A stretch of DNA of 64,000 nt from a virus, in IMG/VR virus record IMGVR_UViG_3300027801_001493, positions 1-64,000 of that record, one strand, 5' to 3'. A model generated the notes under the pieces. The model did not search any database. It worked only from the letters and a program-made list of their open reading frames with translations, and had not been told where the DNA came from. Of this stretch, positions 58,882 through 64,000 are shown in pieces; the first letter of the stretch is position 1; each line of letters starts with the position of its first letter. The translations under genes were made by a program, and so were the position numbers.

Positions 58882-59400
58882 TTAATTTAATACTGATGCA
58901 ATATAATGATTACCATCACCTTGGTCAATCAATGGAGTAATCTCTAAGTTAAGTTCTCCAATTGCTTCGCGTATCTGGTCTGTGTTGTAATCTACTGTAA
59001 TTATTCTGCCTGGTCTTCTTAATAAGCCTGACAGTTCATACATTGTTCTGTTTAATATTTCCTGGTATTCTGCATCCTGCATATCACCTTCTGTAGGTAC
59101 AACAAACGGTAAACTACAAAATATAAGATCTGTTTTGTGCGTTAGGTCGTCCCAGCCCTCTGGACTTAACACATTATGTGAAATAGTTATATCCTTATAT
59201 TCAGCATAATCTTCCCATTTTGCTTGGAATATTTGTTGTCTGAAATCTTCAATAATTGTAACTTTTTTACCTAGGTCTAAATATTTTTTTGCAAGGGCAC
59301 CGTTGCCTCTGCCAAACTCTACTAGAGTGATGTCTGTTGCATCCTCCATATAGATGTCTAAAATGTTGATTATACTGGATTCATAGTTTTCGATTAGCAT
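58882..59400 (-). CDS. SAM-dependent methyltransferase-like protein
   Basis: 172 residues. ITLVEFGRGNGALAKKYLDLGKKVTIIEDF is a class I methyltransferase motif I and the acidic end of strand 2; LIFCSLPFV fits motif IV weakly. It is short, so activity is not certain. Target unknown. Confidence 0.6.
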   Translation of the reverse strand: MLIENYESSIINILDIYMEDATDITLVEFGRGNGALAKKYLDLGKKVTIIEDFRQQIFQAKWEDYAEYKDITISHNVLSPEGWDDLTHKTDLIFCSLPFVVPTEGDMQDAEYQEILNRTMYELSGLLRRPGRIITVDYNTDQIREAIGELNLEITPLIDQGDGNHYIASVLN

Positions 59401-59458
59401 TTATTGTCCCTCATTAATGCATGTATTTAACTTAACTACTCACTTATCTTCTCTAGAA

Positions 59459-59487
59459 TTGGTTTAAATAATATTGCTGGTTATAAT
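59459..59487 (+). promoter_or_regulatory. Sigma70-type promoter
   Basis: TTGGTT, 17 nt, TATAAT on the plus strand, upstream of the small membrane protein gene at 59515; AAGGGAGAATAAA follows. Confidence 0.65.
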
Positions 59488-59514
59488 TGTAACTGGCATT
59501 TAAGGGAGAATAAA

Positions 59515-59748
59515 ATGGATATACTTAAAAAGATTAGCGATTGGGCTAATAGTTTAACACAAACAGGTTTATCCTTACTAGCACTAGGTGTAGTATTAGA
59601 AGTACTATTCAACGGAGTCGGAATTCCATTCTGGCCCGACATTAGTGTAGTCGGAAATATAATGGGCATACTGAAAGGACTATCCTCAGAAGGATTGCTT
59701 GGTCTCGTAGGCGTTGCTGTTTTATATCATCTCTTTACCCGTAAGTAG
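59515..59748 (+). CDS. Small membrane protein
   Basis: 77 residues with two hydrophobic segments (GLSLLALGVVLEVLFNGV and GLLGLVGVAVLYHLF) and IPFWPDISVVGNI between them. The pattern is common in marine T4-like phages; a holin role is possible but unproven. A terminator follows the gene. Confidence 0.7.
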   Translation: MDILKKISDWANSLTQTGLSLLALGVVLEVLFNGVGIPFWPDISVVGNIMGILKGLSSEGLLGLVGVAVLYHLFTRK

Positions 59749-59767
59749 GTGAAGTAGGTAAAACTTT

Positions 59768-59790
59768 GAAAGGGTCATAATGGCCCTTTC
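59768..59790 (+). terminator. Rho-independent terminator
   Basis: GAAAGGG-tcataatgg-CCCTTTC followed by ATTTTATAAT; 7-bp stem, modest T-run, just after the 77-residue membrane protein gene. Confidence 0.7.
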
Positions 59791-59848
59791 ATTTTATAAT
59801 ACATACAACACAGACTTCCTTAAATTATAACTGCTTAAAGGGGTAACT

Positions 59849-60052
59849 ATGTCTAAGCATAACAGGAAGGTAAGTGCCTTCAAAACATTAACGTGGCGTA
59901 TTGTCGCATCAACTGATACATTCTTAATCGGGTGGCTTATATCTGGTAGTACAAGTATTGGATTAAGTATAGCAAGTATCGAAGTAGTAACCAAATTAGT
60001 TCTATACTATTGGCATGAAAGACTCTGGGAGAATCACGCCAGAAAGATTTAG
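59849..60052 (+). CDS. DUF2061 membrane protein
   Basis: 67 residues. SAFKTLTWRIVASTDTFLIGWLISGS, then TKLVLYYWHERLWENH, matches the DUF2061 pattern: a two-segment membrane protein of unknown function found in bacteria and marine phages. AAAGGGGTAACT precedes the ATG. Confidence 0.82.
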   Translation: MSKHNRKVSAFKTLTWRIVASTDTFLIGWLISGSTSIGLSIASIEVVTKLVLYYWHERLWENHARKI

Positions 60053-60057
60053 GTTAT

Positions 60058-60130
60058 AGGAGTGTAAAGCATTACGGAAGTGCAAGTGTCATAGGCATAG
60101 CGGTTGGGTTCGACTCCCAATACACTCCTA
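60058..60130 (+). other. tRNA-like element
   Basis: Acceptor-type stem GGAGTGTA/TACACTCC (8 bp), a perfect T-arm TTGGG-TTCGACT-CCCAA and a short D-arm-like hairpin with GG in the loop. The region where the anticodon arm should be pairs poorly (GTGTC-ATA-GGCAT at best), with no clear anticodon loop, and no CCA is encoded. It lies between convergent genes. Degenerate tRNA, tRNA-like regulatory RNA or chance are possible. Confidence 0.4.
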
Positions 60131-61153
60131 CTAACTTATAACGTCATCAAATATGTCTTGAAAGTCTTGTGCTGTAAATGGAACAGGATGACTGATGTAT
60201 GCACTATCTCTTACAGCCTGAGCTATAAATCTATCTTGATGTTGTTTTCTATATCTGGATATCAAATCCCATTCAAGAATATACTGTCCGTATACTGCTA
60301 ACACTTGTTGAATCGGTGTGTGCTGATATGCATCAACATCTTTCTCTAAAGTCTTTGCAATGACATATGGAGCAAATAGTGTGTTAAGTTCTCCATGTGA
60401 TAAATCTGTGTTGTTAGCAATAGCATACGTGATAGTATGTATGTGTCCTAGTCCACAGTCCATTGCCTTGCTACCTAGCAATCCTACAATAGCCATATCC
60501 TCACGCCATTTATAGTTTATTTCGTATGCCGGTAAATGTTTTATTGCTAGTTGTATACCATACAATGCACTACCCTCTGCTATAGGGTTCCTTAGACTGC
60601 TTACAGCTCCTTCTAAGCAATGGGTCATGGCGTCTAGGGCAATTACCTCACTTATTCTTTTAGGTAAAGTTAATGCCAACGTAGGGTCTACGATGATAAC
60701 ATCTGGCTGTACACCTATATCATACACACTTTTCTTAGTATGGTCTGGTCTTACAATCATAAAACCTTTTGTAAGTTCTGTGCCAGCATAAGTTGTGGGT
60801 ACGAGTATTAAGTTAGGTCTATTGGTCAAGTTGAAGTATACTACTGCTTTGGCTAAGTCTATTACACTACCGCCACCTATACCAATAATAGTATCTGCTT
60901 CACTTTGTTTGAATGCCTCTATGGCTTGATTAACACTTTCCTCACTTGGGTCTACAAATGAGTCTACATACATTACAGCATTACCAAAACGTGCATTGTC
61001 TATAACATGGTTAAGTTTGTCTTGGTCTAAACTGCTTGTAGCAATTACAAATACCTTAGACATATTAAATTCATCTCTAAGGTCTTTAAGAAAGATACTG
61101 AATGCATCCTTCTCTATAATTATGTCTACATTCTGTTCTTTAAATCTCGCCAT
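60131..61153 (-). CDS. Iron-containing alcohol dehydrogenase
   Basis: 340 residues from ATG 61153. GIGGGSVIDLAKAV binds NAD(P), LVPTTYAGTELT is the family motif, and ALDAMTHCLEG, GLGHIHTITYAI and LSHGEL supply the iron-ligand His/Asp residues. The family covers glycerol, butanol and hydroxyacid dehydrogenases. It overlaps the previous gene by 14 nt. An auxiliary metabolic role is inferred; the substrate is unknown. Confidence 0.88.
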   Translation of the reverse strand: MARFKEQNVDIIIEKDAFSIFLKDLRDEFNMSKVFVIATSSLDQDKLNHVIDNARFGNAVMYVDSFVDPSEESVNQAIEAFKQSEADTIIGIGGGSVIDLAKAVVYFNLTNRPNLILVPTTYAGTELTKGFMIVRPDHTKKSVYDIGVQPDVIIVDPTLALTLPKRISEVIALDAMTHCLEGAVSSLRNPIAEGSALYGIQLAIKHLPAYEINYKWREDMAIVGLLGSKAMDCGLGHIHTITYAIANNTDLSHGELNTLFAPYVIAKTLEKDVDAYQHTPIQQVLAVYGQYILEWDLISRYRKQHQDRFIAQAVRDSAYISHPVPFTAQDFQDIFDDVIS

Positions 61154-61748
61154 TTTTCTGCAGAGCAATCATAAAGTGGTCTTCTTCAAGATCCGGTCTA
61201 TCCCAATTTGTGTTAAAGTATTTTTCTGTGCTACAGCCTTTTGCTTTTACCCAACCGTCTACACTACGTCTGATGTTTGCTTTGTTATAGTCTGGTATAA
61301 GCATTACTCCGCCTTCTTCTAATGCCCACCACCATAACTTAACTGTTTCTGATACAACCATTTCAACTGTGTTTGGACTTTGCTCTAGTCTCCAAGGCAA
61401 ATTTACATACAATAAATCATATGGACCATCGTCCTCTATTTGTTTTTGATTTACTTCTAAAGGAGTTGTGTTGTTAAACTGTACACCATCGAGTGATATA
61501 TCTCTAACTTTTAAATGCTCATGTAAGTCTAGTTTATGTTGGGCACCTTGTGGGTGTAAGTCAAATACATCATGTAAATGTATTTTAACTTCTGTCATTG
61601 CCCTAATCTTTTCTACAGTACTTGCTTTAGTCTGCATGAACTCGTTGATTAATATTTGGCTTTCGCTTAATGCACAATAATTCATGAGGACCATATAACT
61701 GTCCGTACCTAACATTCTGTTTAGGTCTTTCTCCTCAAGTAGGTGCAT
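61140..61748 (-). CDS. Hypothetical protein, distant methyltransferase-like features
   Basis: 202 residues. DLLYVNLPWRL resembles a class I methyltransferase motif IV and WWWALEEGGVMLIPDYNKANIRRS the following strand-helix; motif I is not evident. It shares this weak pattern with the protein at 58882. Overlaps the alcohol dehydrogenase. Confidence 0.5.
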   Translation of the reverse strand: MHLLEEKDLNRMLGTDSYMVLMNYCALSESQILINEFMQTKASTVEKIRAMTEVKIHLHDVFDLHPQGAQHKLDLHEHLKVRDISLDGVQFNNTTPLEVNQKQIEDDGPYDLLYVNLPWRLEQSPNTVEMVVSETVKLWWWALEEGGVMLIPDYNKANIRRSVDGWVKAKGCSTEKYFNTNWDRPDLEEDHFMIALQKNGEI

Positions 61749-62002
61749 TAATATTTCTTCAGTATCTGGAAGTCAAAGGGTTTAACTGTTTTAATCTCTA
61801 GAGGATTATCGTTGATATCAACACCTACAATATGTGTTGCAGTTTTCTTTGATATACTCTTTAAGTCAAATACCTTTTTCTTTCTAGTTGTAGTTTGAGT
61901 GCCATCTTCTACTTTAGTAATGACCTCATCTTCAAACCATACTGTTAGTTCGTAGTGTTCGACCCATAAGCCGTGCCACCAGTCTTTTATACGTTCTAAC
62001 AT
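61748..62002 (-). CDS. Small hypothetical protein
   Basis: 84 residues, beta-rich and basic (EHYELTVWFEDEVITKVEDG, TTTRKKKVFDLKSISKKT). AGGAGATAGA precedes the ATG. It follows the clamp loader gene where T4 has gene 62, but nothing in it resembles gp62. Confidence 0.65.
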   Translation of the reverse strand: MLERIKDWWHGLWVEHYELTVWFEDEVITKVEDGTQTTTRKKKVFDLKSISKKTATHIVGVDINDNPLEIKTVKPFDFQILKKY

Positions 62003-62010
62003 TCTATCTC

Positions 62011-62934
62011 CTATATGCTATTCATTTCCAGTTCAACAAGTGTAGCGGCTAAATTAATTTCTGGATCTGCCACTGCTACACTTTTAGCAATACCATTACG
62101 GATGATAACTATTGCTTGGTCTTGTTTCATATCTGTGTCACCCCACAGATTAAGGTTGCGGTACATAAACTTGTACACTTCTTCATATTCTTCAGGTCTT
62201 GCCTGTCCAACAATCATTCCTCTTGCTTCTTTGTATTTACCTGCTTTAAACAACTCTACAGCACTGAGCATCCAATCCGATGTATTACCATCACCAGCCT
62301 GTGGTTTCTGGAGTACGCCATCAAGTACATTCTGCTGAGTAAGATTAATTGCTTTACGCAAGTCTGGGTATGTTGCTTGTACATAAGTGTCTAGTGTTTC
62401 TAAATCTACTTCAACACCTTCTTCAATACAGATAGTTGCAATACGAGCCGTGAACTCGTTGGTGTCTAGTTTCTCAATATGAAAACCCTGGCACCTACTA
62501 TGAAGTGCCGGGATAATCCTTTGTGGGTAGTTACAAGTTAATATGAATCTACAACTTGTGTGATAAGTTTCCATAACGCCACGTAGAGCCGCCTGTCCAT
62601 TAGGAGTAATATAGTCTGCTTCATCTAGTAATACATACTTCATATCACCAAACGGCATTGTGCTACTAAAATTAGTAATCTTACTCCTAATAATGTCTAC
62701 GCTATTTTCATTAGATGCATTAATCTCTAGTATGTCCATACTATCAACATCTAATTCTTGCAATAACACTTTTGCAAGTGTTGTCTTTCCTGTGCCAGGG
62801 GCTCCGCTGAATAGTAAATGAGGTAATGCCCCATCTTCTTTCCAACCGTTCACTTGTCTGCGTTGTTGGTCATCTCTAAACACATAGGTGTCTATGCTAC
62901 TAGGACGATACTTTTCTACCCACAATTCTTTCAT
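62011..62934 (-). CDS. 44: Clamp loader ATPase subunit (gp44)
   Basis: 307 residues (T4 gp44 has 319). LWVEKYRPSSIDTYVF is the RFC/gp44 start, Walker A GAPGTGKT (44-51), Walker B LLDEADYI, and the arginine-finger SRC motif in ALHSRCQGF. With gp62 it loads the gp45 clamp. Confidence 0.93.
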   Translation of the reverse strand: MKELWVEKYRPSSIDTYVFRDDQQRRQVNGWKEDGALPHLLFSGAPGTGKTTLAKVLLQELDVDSMDILEINASNENSVDIIRSKITNFSSTMPFGDMKYVLLDEADYITPNGQAALRGVMETYHTSCRFILTCNYPQRIIPALHSRCQGFHIEKLDTNEFTARIATICIEEGVEVDLETLDTYVQATYPDLRKAINLTQQNVLDGVLQKPQAGDGNTSDWMLSAVELFKAGKYKEARGMIVGQARPEEYEEVYKFMYRNLNLWGDTDMKQDQAIVIIRNGIAKSVAVADPEINLAATLVELEMNSI

Positions 62935-62937
62935 TAA

Positions 62938-63174
62938 TTATATTCCAGTGTTTAGTATAGTTATTGTTTCTACATCATTGTATTCACCATTTTCGGTAAA
63001 CGAACGTGTAGTTGTAATTCTTTTAACCATGCCAGTAGGAAGATTTTCCATACTAATAAGTTTTTGCTCCATTAGTCCAGTTCTTGGTTGCTCAAATACA
63101 AGGTCATTCTTGTAGTCTGAGATAATTCTTGCAGACTTAGTATAAGTCCCTTTAGTTTTATAATCAGTTGTCAT
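62938..63174 (-). CDS. Small hypothetical protein
   Basis: 78 residues from ATG 63174, after GGAGAAGTAC. It includes ARIISDYKNDLVFEQPRTGLMEQKLISM. First gene after an early promoter, 3 nt before gp44. Function unknown. Confidence 0.65.
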   Translation of the reverse strand: MTTDYKTKGTYTKSARIISDYKNDLVFEQPRTGLMEQKLISMENLPTGMVKRITTTRSFTENGEYNDVETITILNTGI

Positions 63175-63198
63175 GTACTTCTCCATTATTATGTTTTC

Positions 63199-63227
63199 AT
63201 TATACATGAATGTAACTAGGAAGTCAA
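63199..63227 (-). promoter_or_regulatory. Early promoter for the gp44 operon
   Basis: TTGACT, 17 nt, TATAAT on the minus strand; a short leader with GGAGAAGTAC before the ATG at 63174. Confidence 0.85.
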
Positions 63228-63237
63228 GCACTTTTTT

Positions 63238-63245
63238 GATAAATA
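63238..63245 (+). promoter_or_regulatory. T4-type late promoter GATAAATA
   Basis: Plus-strand TTTTTTGATAAATAATACTG, divergent from the early promoter 10 nt away. It drives the fibre gene at 63277. Confidence 0.7.
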
Positions 63246-63276
63246 ATACTGAACGCATGACTGTAGGAGTTAATAA

Positions 63277-64000
63277 GTGGCAAACGAATATAGATTTGGA
63301 CAAAAAGGTGTTTCAACTGACCTTCAATTTGGAAAGAGAGGACCTCGATTAGTAGCAAATGCTACTACATCCGCATTACAAGTAACAGCAACAGATGGAA
63401 CTACACTCAACAATGTAAGAATTGCTGATGGTGTAATAGCCAGTGACGCCGTTACTAAGAGCCAACTAGACGCCAGTGTTGCTAATATTAGCACAAATGC
63501 TTATAACATTACACTAGGAACTGGTGGTGACGGTGATTTTGTCAGCCCAGGTAGTGTAACAACATTAACAAGTTCAACTACAGTATCAGAGTCCATAGAT
63601 AGATTAAACGAGACTATGGAAAACATAAGAAACAATACTTATGTTAAAAGTGTAGACGCAACAACTAATGTTAGTTCAGGTGGTAATCCACTTACAGTAA
63701 CTTTAACAATTAGTACTGTTGGTACTTCAAATCAATATGATATAGATTGGGGAGATGGAAGTTCAACTACAGCAACTTCAGATAGTACTCCAAGTCATAC
63801 ATATACAGATAATTCAAATTCACCATATGATGTCGTAATTGTAGCAAGAAATACAAGCGGTAGTGGTGAAGGTTCTAGTGCTTCAATCACTAAGAGCAAC
63901 TTTATAACATTGTACACAGCAACTCCTGTTGCAAACTTTGGTTTATTTACTGCCAGTTCAGGCGGTAGTGCATTAAGTGGTAACAGTAGAGAAATAGATG
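63277..64000 (+). CDS. Tail fibre with PKD-type domain (partial)
   Basis: Starts at GTG 63277 after AGGAGTTAATAA and runs off the right edge (241 codons seen). The N-terminus ANEYRFGQKGVSTDLQFGKRGPRL shares the docking motif of the fibres at 25379 and 42133. A later NQYDIDWGDGSSTTATSDST, then SHTYTDN, is the PKD core WGDGS...HxY. Likely host binding. Confidence 0.8.
   Translation, partial: MANEYRFGQKGVSTDLQFGKRGPRLVANATTSALQVTATDGTTLNNVRIADGVIASDAVTKSQLDASVANISTNAYNITLGTGGDGDFVSPGSVTTLTSSTTVSESIDRLNETMENIRNNTYVKSVDATTNVSSGGNPLTVTLTISTVGTSNQYDIDWGDGSSTTATSDSTPSHTYTDNSNSPYDVVIVARNTSGSGEGSSASITKSNFITLYTATPVANFGLFTASSGGSALSGNSREID

Noticed and set aside
61748-62002. Clamp loader small subunit gp62
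   Set aside because: It occupies the right position after gp44 but is only 84 residues, beta-rich, and shows no gp62-like sequence.
1-64000. QueC, integrase, transposase, CRISPR array
   Set aside because: No SGGxDS adenylation motif, recombinase motif or spaced direct repeats were seen.

Overview
The window is a segment of an AT-rich virulent T4-superfamily phage genome, most likely a marine myovirus. The call rests on the T4 core genes present: DNA polymerase gp43, sliding clamp gp45, clamp loader gp44, an RNase H-type exonuclease, a DsbA-like late coactivator and PhoH. It also rests on T4-type late promoters (GATAAATA), four tRNA genes, long modular tail fibres, and many small conserved proteins of the kind found in marine T4-like phages. 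The host cannot be read from the sequence; a marine alphaproteobacterium is a guess. Genes are packed tightly, with ATGA and TAATG overlaps, and most lie on the minus strand. Plus-strand islands lie at 22.6-25.4, 37.9-38.7, 57.9-58.7, 59.5-60.1 and 63.3 kb to the end.

Layout. 0-22.5 kb (minus): two SGNH proteins; a redox island of glutaredoxin, cytochrome c and monothiol glutaredoxin; RNase H; 7-deazaguanine genes (QueE, FolE, a QueD-like protein, DpdA); sugar-type enzymes (GalE-like epimerase, glycosyltransferase, MDR dehydrogenase, Gfo/Idh oxidoreductase); cold-shock protein; sliding clamp; DNA polymerase; DsbA. 22.6-25.4 kb (plus): a late operon with a membrane protein, two 2OG-Fe(II) oxygenase-like proteins and an SGNH protein. 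25.4-42 kb (mostly minus): a fibre, early genes, tRNA-Trp, HAD and SDR enzymes, a phosphoesterase, an amidinotransferase with a radical SAM partner, a VWA/metallopeptidase-like protein and a MoxR ATPase, then tRNAs Met/Ile2, Leu and Arg. 42-51 kb (minus): about 8.5 kb of fibre and virion genes behind late promoters. 50.9-57.7 kb (minus): ClpA and DnaJ with their own early promoter, and a late operon containing an acyl carrier protein and spanin-like proteins. 57.9-64 kb: PhoH, methyltransferase-like proteins, small membrane proteins, a tRNA-like element, an iron alcohol dehydrogenase, gp44, and the start of a PKD-domain fibre.

Two promoter classes recur. At least 14 minus-strand sites match TTGAC(A/T)-N16/17-TATAAT, often preceded by an A-rich GG; they drive replication, nucleotide and metabolic genes. 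In three of them the -10 box lies exactly 6 nt before the ATG, which predicts leaderless mRNAs. About ten sites match (G/T/C)ATAAATA; they drive fibre, virion, lysis and other late genes, and several are followed by a stem-loop in the leader.

The strongest points for follow-up are the cytochrome c between two glutaredoxins, a probable DNA 7-deazaguanine modification pathway without QueC, a phage ClpA that keeps an IGF ClpP-docking tripeptide, a late-expressed acyl carrier protein, an amidinotransferase translationally coupled to a radical SAM enzyme, and a gene whose ATGA start/stop overlap appears to have become ATAA.
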